A stretch of 64,000 bases of DNA, taken from Xanthobacter sp. NM-25 (GTDB lineage: Bacteria; Pseudomonadota; Alphaproteobacteria; Rhizobiales; Xanthobacteraceae). The notes under the pieces are model-generated. The model ran no database searches and was not told the DNA's origin. It worked only from the letters and a program-made list of their open reading frames with translations. The stretch is from NCBI RefSeq assembly GCF_022138605.1, contig NZ_JACBFS010000009.1, positions 1 through 64,000 of the forward strand. The letters are read 5' to 3'. The stretch's first letter is position 1. Every line of letters begins with the position of its first letter. Below are positions 25,971 through 33,918 of this stretch, in pieces. A program made the translations under genes and the position numbers.

Positions 25971-28900
25971 ATGGGGGACATGCTTCAGGCTTCGGTCGTC
26001 ATCTTCGCGGCGCTTGCCTATATCGGCTTTCTGTTCGCCATCGCGAGCTTCGGCGACCGTCCGCGCCCCGCCGCCCGGCGCCGCGCGCCGCGCCCCTTGA
26101 TCTATTCCCTGGCCCTTGCCGTCTATTGCACCTCCTGGACCTTCTTCGGCTCGGTGGGCCTTGCCACCACCCAGGGGCTGGATTTCCTCACCATCTATCT
26201 GGGCCCGATCCTGCTGATGACCGTGGCGGCCCCCGCCTTCCTGCGGGTGGTGCGGCTCGCCAAGGCCAACAACATCACCTCCATCGCCGATTTCATCGCC
26301 GCCCGATACGGTAAGAACCAGGGCATCGCCGCGCTGGTGGCGCTGGTGGCCCTGGTCGGCTCCATTCCTTATATCTCCTTGCAGCTCAAAGCGGTTTCGG
26401 CCTCGCTGCTGGCCATGCTGGGCTATTTCGCCGGGCAGGCGGCACAGGGCACGCTGGTGGGCGATCTCGCCTTGTTCGTGGCCTGCGCCATGGCCGCGTT
26501 CGCCGCCCTGTTCGGCACCCGCCATACCGATGCCACCGAGCACCAGGATGGCCTGATGCTGGCCATCGCCTCCGAGAGCCTGGTCAAGCTCGCCGCCTTC
26601 CTGGCGGTGGGCGTGCTCGTCACCTTCTTCATTTTCTCCGGGCCCGCCGATCTATGGCGGGTGGCGCGGGAAGCCGGCGTCACCGCGCCGTTCACCCAGG
26701 GCCTGTCCCTGGAGAACTGGATCACCATGACGGTGCTGTCGGGCGGCGCCTTCATGCTGCTGCCGCGCCAGTTCCACGTGGCGGTGGTGGAGAACAATGG
26801 CGAGCAGGAGATCCGCCGCGCCCGGTGGCTGTTTCCCCTCTATCTGCTGCTCATCAACCTGTTCGTGGTGCCCCTGGCGCTGGCGGGCATGACGCTGTTT
26901 CCACGCGGCCTGGTGGACAGCGACATGTACGTCCTGGCGGTGCCGCTGGCCGCCGGCGCCGATGCCCTGGCGCTGCTGGCCTTCGTGGGCGGCCTTTCGG
27001 CGGCCACCGCCATGGTGATCGTGGAAAGCGTGGCCCTCGCCATCATGATCTCCAACGACCTGGTGATGCCGCTGCTGGTGCGCCGCCACGCCGACCGGCG
27101 TCAGGATGCCACGCCCCCGCGCGAGGACATGGTGGCCCTGCTGCTGCTGGTGCGGCGGGTAGCGATCTTCTTCCTGCTGCTGCTCGCCTATCTCTATTAC
27201 CGGCTGATCGGCGAAGTGCAGCTGGCGCAGATCGGCCTGTTGTCGTTCGCCGCCGTGGCCCAGGTGGGTCCCGCCTTCGCCGCCGGGCTGCTGTGGCGGC
27301 GGGCCACCGCCAAGGGCGCCATCGCCGGCATCCTGGTGGGCACCGCTCTGTGGGCCTACACGCTGATGCTGCCGAGCCTGGTGGAAGCCGGCCTCCTGGC
27401 ACAGTCCATCACCACCGAGGGACCGTTCGGGCTGGGACTGCTGCGCCCCACCGCCCTGTTCGGCCTCACCGCCGGTCCCCTGGCCCATGGGGTGGCCTGG
27501 AGCCTTGCCATCAATACGCTCGTGCTGGTGGTCGTCTCGTTCCTGACCCGGCAGAGCGCCATCGAGCGGGTCCAGGCCGATGTGTTCGTCGGCCAGAGCC
27601 CGGATCGCCCGCCCCACCGCCCGGCCTTCCTGCGCTGGCGTTCCACCGTCACCATGGGCGAGGTGATCGGCACCGTGGAGCGCTATCTGGGACAGGAGCG
27701 CGCGCAGGCGGCCTTCCAGACCTTCGCCCGGGTGCACAATGTCAGCCTCGATCCCAAGCGCGAGGCCGATGCCGCCACCGTGCGCCACGCCGAGCACCTG
27801 CTGGCGGCGGCGGTGGGCGCGGCCTCCTCGCGGCTGGTGCTCTCCTTGCTGCTGCGCAAGCGCGACGTGTCCGCCAAGGCCGCCCTGAAGCTGCTCGACG
27901 ATGCCTCCGCCGCGATCCAGTACAATCGCGAGCTGCTGCAGAGCGCCATCGACCATGTGCACCAGGGCATTGCCGTGTTCGACCGAGAATTGAAGCTGGT
28001 GTGCTGGAATCGGCAGTTCGGCGAGATGCTGGAGCTGCCCGCCGACTGCTACACGGTCGGCGCCGCTCTGCGCGACATTCTCGCCAACGTGCCCTATGAC
28101 GAGGAGCCGGATGCGGCGCGGGCTCAGATTCGGGCTCAGGACTTGTCCGCCCGCCTCGCCCGCTATGTCCATCCGGCGCCGACCTTCTCGGAGCGGCTGC
28201 ACCAGCGCGGGCTGGTGGTGGAGACCCGCTCCGATCCCATGCCCGATGGCGGCATCGCCGTGACCTTCACCGACATCACCGCCTCGGTGGAGGCCGCCCA
28301 GGCGCTGGAGCGGGCCAATGAAACCTTGGAACGGCGCGTGCGCGAGCGCACCGAGGAGCTGGAGCGCCTGAACCGGGCGCTGGAGAGCGCCAAGGCCGCC
28401 GCCGACGACGCCAATTTGTCGAAGACCCGCTTTCTCGCCGCCGCCAGCCACGACATTCTGCAGCCGCTCAACGCCGCCCGGCTCTATGTCACCAGCCTGG
28501 TGGAACGGGCCAAGTGGCCGGAGGAGCGGCGACTGGCCGCCAATGTGGATGCCTCGCTGGAGGCGGTGGAGGAAATCCTCGGCGCCCTGCTCGACATCTC
28601 CCGCCTCGACAGCGGCGCCCTCAAGCCCGAGGTCGCGCCGCTGCGCATCAACGAGGTGCTCAAGCAGCTGAAGATCGAATTCGAGCCGCTGGCCCGCGAG
28701 AAGAATCTGGACCTGCGGTTCGTGCCGAGCACCCTGGCGGTGCGCTCCGATCGGCGGCTGTTGCGGCGGCTGTTGCAGAACCTGATTTCCAACGCCATCA
28801 AATATACCCCCCAGGGCCGCATTCTGGTGGGCTGCCGCCGGGCGCGCGGGCGCATGCGGGTCGAGGTCTGGGACACCGGCATCGGCATCCCCTCCGCCCA

Positions 28901-29516
28901 GCAGAAGACCGTGTTCGAGGAGTTCCAGCGCCTCGACCAGGGGGCCCGGGTGGCGCGAGGCCTCGGGCTCGGCCTGTCCATCGTCGAGCGCATCGCCCGG
29001 GTGCTCGATCACCCCATCGCGCTGCGTTCGGTGCAGGGCAAGGGCTCGGTGTTCGCCCTGGAGATGCCGCTGTCGGTGCCCGTGCCCGAGAGCAGTTCCT
29101 GCACCCCGCGCCCCACCCCGGCCGGCGCGCCCCTGGCGGGCCTGTGCCTGCTGGTCATCGACAACGAGCCGGCCATCCTCGAAGGCATGCGCCTGCTGTT
29201 GACCGGCTGGGGCTGCACCGTGATGACGGCGAGCGATGCCACCTCCGCCCTGGCCGCCGTGCACGAGGCCAAGGCCCCGCCCGATATGGCCCTAGTGGAT
29301 TACCACCTGGATGGCGGCTCCGGCATCGACGCGGTGATGTCGCTGCGGTGGAAATTGGGGAAGCTTCCCGCCGTACTGATCACCGCCGATCGCACCCAGG
29401 CCGTGCGCGAAGCCGCCCACGCCGCCGAAATGGTGATCCTCCACAAGCCCCTAAAGCCGGCTGCCCTGCGCGCCATGCTGGCCCAGTGGCGCCTGTCTCA
29501 GGCCGCCGTCGTATAG
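25971..29516 (+). CDS. Hybrid histidine kinase fused to a sodium/solute symporter-like domain
   Basis: About 1181 residues from MGDMLQASVV; an ATG at 25980 is equally possible. The N-terminal ~500 residues are a multi-pass SSS/PutP-like membrane domain (SWTFFGSVGLATTQGLDFL, SIADFIAARYG). A PAS-like region (about 655-775) and a coiled coil (ERANETLERRVRERTEELERLN) follow. Then come HisKA with ASHDILQPLNAARL (His near 829), HATPase (NLISNAIKYTP, DTGIGIP, GLGLGLSIVERIA) and a C-terminal receiver (Asp in LVDYHLD, near 1109; Lys in LHKPLKP). The layout resembles CbrA/NahK-type sensors that link solute uptake to signalling. No response-regulator gene is adjacent, so the output partner is unknown. 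Confidence 0.93.
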   Translation: MGDMLQASVVIFAALAYIGFLFAIASFGDRPRPAARRRAPRPLIYSLALAVYCTSWTFFGSVGLATTQGLDFLTIYLGPILLMTVAAPAFLRVVRLAKANNITSIADFIAARYGKNQGIAALVALVALVGSIPYISLQLKAVSASLLAMLGYFAGQAAQGTLVGDLALFVACAMAAFAALFGTRHTDATEHQDGLMLAIASESLVKLAAFLAVGVLVTFFIFSGPADLWRVAREAGVTAPFTQGLSLENWITMTVLSGGAFMLLPRQFHVAVVENNGEQEIRRARWLFPLYLLLINLFVVPLALAGMTLFPRGLVDSDMYVLAVPLAAGADALALLAFVGGLSAATAMVIVESVALAIMISNDLVMPLLVRRHADRRQDATPPREDMVALLLLVRRVAIFFLLLLAYLYYRLIGEVQLAQIGLLSFAAVAQVGPAFAAGLLWRRATAKGAIAGILVGTALWAYTLMLPSLVEAGLLAQSITTEGPFGLGLLRPTALFGLTAGPLAHGVAWSLAINTLVLVVVSFLTRQSAIERVQADVFVGQSPDRPPHRPAFLRWRSTVTMGEVIGTVERYLGQERAQAAFQTFARVHNVSLDPKREADAATVRHAEHLLAAAVGAASSRLVLSLLLRKRDVSAKAALKLLDDASAAIQYNRELLQSAIDHVHQGIAVFDRELKLVCWNRQFGEMLELPADCYTVGAALRDILANVPYDEEPDAARAQIRAQDLSARLARYVHPAPTFSERLHQRGLVVETRSDPMPDGGIAVTFTDITASVEAAQALERANETLERRVRERTEELERLNRALESAKAAADDANLSKTRFLAAASHDILQPLNAARLYVTSLVERAKWPEERRLAANVDASLEAVEEILGALLDISRLDSGALKPEVAPLRINEVLKQLKIEFEPLAREKNLDLRFVPSTLAVRSDRRLLRRLLQNLISNAIKYTPQGRILVGCRRARGRMRVEVWDTGIGIPSAQQKTVFEEFQRLDQGARVARGLGLGLSIVERIARVLDHPIALRSVQGKGSVFALEMPLSVPVPESSSCTPRPTPAGAPLAGLCLLVIDNEPAILEGMRLLLTGWGCTVMTASDATSALAAVHEAKAPPDMALVDYHLDGGSGIDAVMSLRWKLGKLPAVLITADRTQAVREAAHAAEMVILHKPLKPAALRAMLAQWRLSQAAVV

Positions 29517-29727
29517 ACTTGCTTAACCACATCACCAATGGCTCGATGGCCATCTCGAATAAGCCCTGCTTCACACCCATCAAGGCCAAATAAACGCCCC
29601 CTTCCGGAGGCGTGATGGGGGAGTGCCATAGATGCACGCCCTCGCGGCATGGATATGTTACGAAATTGTTAAAGATCGTTACATTTCTTTGCCGACTTGT
29701 ACCGGCCAATACAGTTGGAGAGCGGCT

Positions 29728-29925
29728 ATGACCATCACAATCAACATTCCACTCTTTCCGATGCGGAAGGAAATTGCGGATCGCAAGCGCAAGCGCGGGT
29801 TGAAGATCGGCGGCCTGCCATTTCCCGGCTCGCTCACCAGCAAGCCGTCTGAACCGCGCTACAGCCGCGACGGCCTCGAATTCGATGTCTCGGGCCTCGG
29901 CAAGCCCTCCCGCTCGTCACGCTGA
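29728..29925 (+). CDS. Small protein of unknown function
   Basis: 65 residues starting MTITINIPLFPMRKEIADRK. The ATG follows GGAGAGCGGCT. The product is basic at residues 13-25 (RKEIADRKRKRGLK) and Ser/Pro/Gly-rich afterwards. No signal peptide or membrane segment. The preceding 90 bases are AT-rich, unlike their surroundings, and may hold a promoter. I do not recognise the family; it could be a chance frame. Confidence 0.45.
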   Translation: MTITINIPLFPMRKEIADRKRKRGLKIGGLPFPGSLTSKPSEPRYSRDGLEFDVSGLGKPSRSSR

Positions 29926-30110
29926 GCGGGGGAGGCAGCTTTCCGTTCACGTCTCCACTCCCACTCTCTCGGCTCCGGCGCCCCGCTGCGGCGCGCCGCG
30001 CCCGGAGACGTTCGGGCGCACGGGCGATATGTCCACCGACATGGCATCGCGCGCCATCATCCGTTAAGGTCCCGCCCCGTTAAGAACAGCGTACGTGGTG
30101 TCGACCCATC

Positions 30111-30938
30111 ATGACGGACCCGAATTCCGCCCCGTTCCCGTCGCCGACGTCGGCCGCGGCCGAGCCTGCCCCGCAGGCGTCCGAGCAGGTCTCTCAGACC
30201 CATTTCGGCTATCGCACCATCCCGCTCGTCGAGAAGCAGGCGCTGGTGGACGACGTGTTCCACAAGGTGGCCCGTCGCTACGACATCATGAACGATTTCA
30301 TGTCCGCCGGCATGCACCGGGTCTGGAAGGACGCGCTGGTTTCCAAGCTGCGCCCGCCGGTGAACGACCGCCCGTTCCACCTGCTCGACCTCGCCGGCGG
30401 CACCGGAGATGTGGCCTTCCGGGTCGCCGAGGCTGGCGGCCCCGGCACCCGGGTGACGGTGGCCGACATCAATACCGAGATGCTCCAGGTGGGCCGCGAG
30501 CGCGCCGAGAAGCGCGGCCTCTCGACCAAGGTGGACTTCCAGGACGCCAACGCCGAGGAGCTGCCGTTCGCCGACCGCAGCTTCGACGCCGTCACCATCG
30601 CCTTCGGCATCCGCAACGTGCCGCGCATCCCCAAGGCGCTCCAGGAGATGCGCCGGGTGCTGAAGCCCGGCGGCCGCGCCTTCGTGCTGGAATTTTCCAA
30701 GGTCGACGTGCCGCTGCTGGACAAGATCTACGAGACCTATTCCTTCAAGGTGATCCCGGAGATCGGCCGGCGGGTGGCCGGCGATGCCGAGCCCTACCAG
30801 TATCTGGTGGAATCCATCCGCCGCTTCCCCAATGCGGACACCTTCGCCCAGATGATGCGCGACGCCGGCTTCGGCCGGGTGGACTTCATGCGCATGACCG
30901 GCGGCGTGGTGGCGCTGCACTGGGGTTTTCGGATCTGA
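30111..30938 (+). CDS. ubiE: Demethylmenaquinone/2-methoxy-6-polyprenylbenzoquinol methyltransferase UbiE
   Basis: 275 residues. It is an S-adenosylmethionine-dependent C-methyltransferase of ubiquinone synthesis. The SAM-binding motif is LLDLAGGTGDVAFRV. The family signatures YDIMNDFMSAGMHRVWKD and RMTGGVVALHWGFRI (the C-terminus) are clear. The N-terminus has about 30 extra Ser/Pro/Ala residues. ubiB starts 33 bases downstream, the usual ubiE-ubiB pair. Confidence 0.96.
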   Translation: MTDPNSAPFPSPTSAAAEPAPQASEQVSQTHFGYRTIPLVEKQALVDDVFHKVARRYDIMNDFMSAGMHRVWKDALVSKLRPPVNDRPFHLLDLAGGTGDVAFRVAEAGGPGTRVTVADINTEMLQVGRERAEKRGLSTKVDFQDANAEELPFADRSFDAVTIAFGIRNVPRIPKALQEMRRVLKPGGRAFVLEFSKVDVPLLDKIYETYSFKVIPEIGRRVAGDAEPYQYLVESIRRFPNADTFAQMMRDAGFGRVDFMRMTGGVVALHWGFRI

Positions 30939-30971
30939 TGGCCGGGCGGACCCGGCCGAAAGGCGCCTGAC

Positions 30972-32540
30972 GTGATCTTTCTTGTCGCCGATGCGGCACG
31001 GCTCGCCCGTGCCGGTTACGTGCTCGCGCGCGAGGGCGTGCTCTCTTTGGTGTCGCCGGCCACCGTGCCGCCGCTGGCCCGGCCGCTGCTGCGGCTCGCG
31101 CGCCTTATCGCCCGCAAGGATGCCGGCACGCGGGCGGCGCGCTTTTCCGCCGCTCTGTCCCGGCTCGGCCCCTCTTATGTGAAGCTCGGCCAGTTCCTGG
31201 CCACCCGTCCGGATGTGGTGGGCGCGGCGGTGGCCCGCGACCTCGAAGTGTTGCAGGACCGCATGCCGGCGTTCGGCCAGCAGGTGGCGGAAGCCATCGT
31301 CACCGACGCCTTCGAGCGGCCCCTGAACGCCGTGTTCGCCACCTTCGGGCCGGCGGTGGCCGCCGCCTCCATCGCCGAGGTGCACAAGGCCGAAGTGGTG
31401 GACCCCGACGGCACCCGCCGCGCGGTGGCGGTGAAGGTGCTGCGCCCGGGCCTGCACCGGCGCTTTTCCGCCGACATGGCGAGCTTCCGCCGGCTGGCGC
31501 GCTTTGCCGAGGCGAATTTCACCGAGGCGCGCCGGCTGCGGCTGGAACAGGTGGTGGAAACCCTGGCCCGCTCCGTCTCCATGGAGATGGACCTGCGCCT
31601 GGAAGCCGCCGCTTATGCGGAGCTCGCGGAAAACACCAAGGACGATCCCGACCTGCACGTGCCCCGGGTGGATTGGGACCGCTCCACCCGCGACGTGCTG
31701 ACCACCGAGTGGATCGACGGCATCAAGCTCTCCGACAAGGAGGCGATCATCGCCGCCGGGCATGATCCCAAGGAGATCGCCCGGATCGTGATGCAGTCCT
31801 TCCTGCGCCAGGCCATGCGCGACGGCTTCTTCCACGCCGACATGCACCCCGGCAACCTGTTCGTGGATGCCCAGGGCCGCCTGGTGGTGGTGGATTGCGG
31901 CATCATGGGGCGGCTCGGCCTCAAGGAACGTCGGTTCCTGGCGGAGATCCTCTACGGCTTCATCACCCGCAACTGGCGGCGCACGGCCGAAGTGCATTTC
32001 GAGGCCGGCTATGTGCCGTTCCACCATTCGGTGGATGATTTCGCTCTGGCCATCCGCGCCATCGGTGAACCCATCCATTCGCGCAGCGCCGACCAGATCT
32101 CCATGGCCCGCCTCCTGGCCCTGCTGCTGGAGGTGACCGCTTTGTTCGACATGCAGACGCGGCCGGAGCTGCTGCTGCTGCAGAAGACCATGGTGGTGGT
32201 GGAAGGCGTCGCCCGGTCGCTGGATCCGCAGCTCAACATGTGGAGCACGGCGGCGCCGGTGGTGGAAGACTGGATCGCCCGCAATCTCGGCCCGGTGGGG
32301 CACTTGCAGCGCGCCGGCATGGGGCTGGGCGAGGTGGGCCATTTCGCCACCACTCTGCCTGGCCTGCTCAGCCGCACCGCGCGGGTGGTGGAGCAGCTGG
32401 ACGAGGCCACCCGCGACGGCATCCACCTGTCGGCGGACTCCCTCGACGGCATCGGCCGCGCCGAGGCCAAGCGGGCGCTGTGGGGCAACATCGCCTTGTG
32501 GATCATCGCCGCCGCGCTGGTGGGCATCTGGCTGGGCTGA
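30972..32540 (+). CDS. ubiB: Ubiquinone biosynthesis kinase-like protein UbiB
   Basis: 522 residues with a GTG start. It is a member of the ADCK/UbiB atypical kinase family needed for ubiquinone synthesis. Characteristic features are the KxGQ motif in GPSYVKLGQFLATRPD, the AAAS nucleotide-loop equivalent in AAASIAEVHKAEV, AVKVLRPG with the ATP lysine, and the catalytic FHADMHPGNLFV with VVDCGIMG. A C-terminal hydrophobic segment (LWIIAAALVGIWLG) tethers it to the membrane. It follows ubiE in one operon and ends before a bidirectional terminator. Confidence 0.95.
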   Translation: MIFLVADAARLARAGYVLAREGVLSLVSPATVPPLARPLLRLARLIARKDAGTRAARFSAALSRLGPSYVKLGQFLATRPDVVGAAVARDLEVLQDRMPAFGQQVAEAIVTDAFERPLNAVFATFGPAVAAASIAEVHKAEVVDPDGTRRAVAVKVLRPGLHRRFSADMASFRRLARFAEANFTEARRLRLEQVVETLARSVSMEMDLRLEAAAYAELAENTKDDPDLHVPRVDWDRSTRDVLTTEWIDGIKLSDKEAIIAAGHDPKEIARIVMQSFLRQAMRDGFFHADMHPGNLFVDAQGRLVVVDCGIMGRLGLKERRFLAEILYGFITRNWRRTAEVHFEAGYVPFHHSVDDFALAIRAIGEPIHSRSADQISMARLLALLLEVTALFDMQTRPELLLLQKTMVVVEGVARSLDPQLNMWSTAAPVVEDWIARNLGPVGHLQRAGMGLGEVGHFATTLPGLLSRTARVVEQLDEATRDGIHLSADSLDGIGRAEAKRALWGNIALWIIAAALVGIWLG

Positions 32541-32672
32541 ACGCCCCGGTCGCCCTTCGCATCGGTCTGCGAACGACGTCGGCAGCCGCCGGGACCAAAG
32601 CCGCCGGACGCGTTCGCGAGCGCCACCCTCGTGGCCACTCCGCGGCGACCGCAGCCGCCAGGCCGGAAAGAC

Positions 32673-32698
32673 AAGCGCGGGCGCCGCCGCCCGCGCTT
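32673..32698. terminator. Bidirectional terminator between ubiB and mucR
   Basis: AAGCGCGGGCG (32673-32683) pairs perfectly with CGCCCGCGCTT (32688-32698), an 11-bp stem with a four-base loop. The two genes converge here. Confidence 0.78.
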
Positions 32699-32730
32699 CG
32701 GATCAACGCCGACCTGAAGCCGCGCGACGC

Positions 32731-33144
32731 TCAGCGCCCGCGGCGCTGTTGGCCGAGGCCCATCTGTTTGGCGAGCTCGGAGCGGGCGGCGGCGTAATTG
32801 GGCGCGACCATCGGGTAATCAGCGGGCAGTCCCCACTTCTCCCGGTACTGCTCCGGCGTCATATTGTACTGCGTGCGCAGGTGCCGCTTCAGCGATTTGA
32901 ACTTCTTGCCGTCTTCCAGGCAGATGATGAAATCCGGCGTGATCGACCTTTTCACCGGCACGGCCGGCTTCAGCGGCTCGACCTCCGGCTCGCTCTCCAC
33001 CTGCGTGATCCGCTGCAACGCAGCATGCACGTCACCGATCAATGCCGGCAGTTCCGCAGAGTCCACGGAATTGTTGCTGACATAAGCCGACACGATATCC
33101 GCGACCAGAGCAATGAAGGGAGTCGATTCCGTTTCGTCGTTCAT
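32731..33144 (-). CDS. mucR: MucR/Ros-family zinc-finger regulator
   Basis: 137 residues. The C-terminal half carries the Ros/MucR zinc-finger region, ICLEDGKKFKSLKRHL, then LRTQYNMTPEQYREKWGLPADYPMVAPNYA, nearly invariant in Hyphomicrobiales. These H-NS-like regulators bind AT-rich DNA and control exopolysaccharide, motility and host-interaction genes. The acidic N-terminus (about 1-60) should mediate oligomer formation. It stands alone and is read toward ubiB. Several mucR copies per genome are usual, so this may be one of a set. Confidence 0.95.
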   Translation of the reverse strand: MNDETESTPFIALVADIVSAYVSNNSVDSAELPALIGDVHAALQRITQVESEPEVEPLKPAVPVKRSITPDFIICLEDGKKFKSLKRHLRTQYNMTPEQYREKWGLPADYPMVAPNYAAARSELAKQMGLGQQRRGR

Positions 33145-33456
33145 GGGACTTTCTTTGTGCCTGCAAACGAAACCATGCCCGCGACCGGCAATACGCCTGA
33201 GGCGCCTGCCCCATCCGGGCCCGAGATGCCGAAAAAGCGGAAAACGACCGCTTCCACCCCTTCTGCATCATTGACGTGGTATGTTCGCCGTTCCGCAAAT
33301 GCAAGTAGAAATTCCGCCCCGCCCATGTACTTCCGTCAAGCATTTGTGCAAAGCGGAAGCGGCCGGGCGCGCGGCTTTTGACGGGCCTGTGCCTTGTCAC
33401 GGGCGGCAGGGGTGCCTACCTCTTCAACGTCGCATCCCGAGCACAGCGGGGGTCCC
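33145..33456. other. Divergent mucR-msrB control region
   Basis: No gene seen. The part at 33250-33350 is relatively AT-rich, and MucR proteins often bind such sequence in their own promoters. I could not identify a specific operator or -35/-10 pair. Confidence 0.45.
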
Positions 33457-33918
33457 ATGACCAATCCATCGTCCGGCCCAACTCCTGCGGACCGGGAATC
33501 CGAAGCCAAGGTCGTCAAAAGCGAGGCGGAATGGCGCTCCTGTCTGACGCCTGAGCAGTTCCGCGTCGCCCGCGAGCACGGCACCGAACGCGCCTTCACC
33601 GGCCCCTATTGGGACGAGAAGCGCATCGGCCTTTATCGCTGCGTGGCCTGCGGTGCGCCGCTGTTCCGCTCCGAGGCGAAATACGATTCCGGCACTGGCT
33701 GGCCCAGCTTCTTCTCCCCGGTCTCACCCGAGGCGCTGGTGACGCACGAAGATACCTCTTATGGCATGCGCCGGATCGAGGTGCGCTGCGCCCGCTGCGA
33801 CAGCCACCTGGGCCATGTGTTTCCAGACGGACCGGCGCCCACTGGCCTGCGCTTCTGCATGAACGGCACCGCCTTGACCCTCGAGACCGATGAAGGAGCC
33901 GATTATGGCGGCGCTTGA
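33457..33918 (+). CDS. msrB: Peptide-methionine (R)-S-oxide reductase MsrB
   Basis: 153 residues from MTNPSSGPTPADR, after GCGGGGG. It repairs oxidised methionine (R form) in proteins. The zinc site cysteines are in CVACG and CARCDSHLGHVF; the catalytic cysteine is in GLRFCMNGTAL. Signature KYDSGTGWPSFF is present. There is no signal peptide, so it is cytosolic. The last 14 bases overlap the oligopeptidase gene. Confidence 0.95.
   Translation: MTNPSSGPTPADRESEAKVVKSEAEWRSCLTPEQFRVAREHGTERAFTGPYWDEKRIGLYRCVACGAPLFRSEAKYDSGTGWPSFFSPVSPEALVTHEDTSYGMRRIEVRCARCDSHLGHVFPDGPAPTGLRFCMNGTALTLETDEGADYGGA

Noticed and set aside
26652..29264. An 870-codon open frame opposite the hybrid kinase
   Set aside because: Antisense shadow with His/Gly/Gln-biased composition and no domain; the forward kinase is well supported.
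30057..32426. A 789-codon open frame opposite ubiE-ubiB
   Set aside because: It spans two well-supported forward genes and their gap, with no domain or ribosome site of its own.
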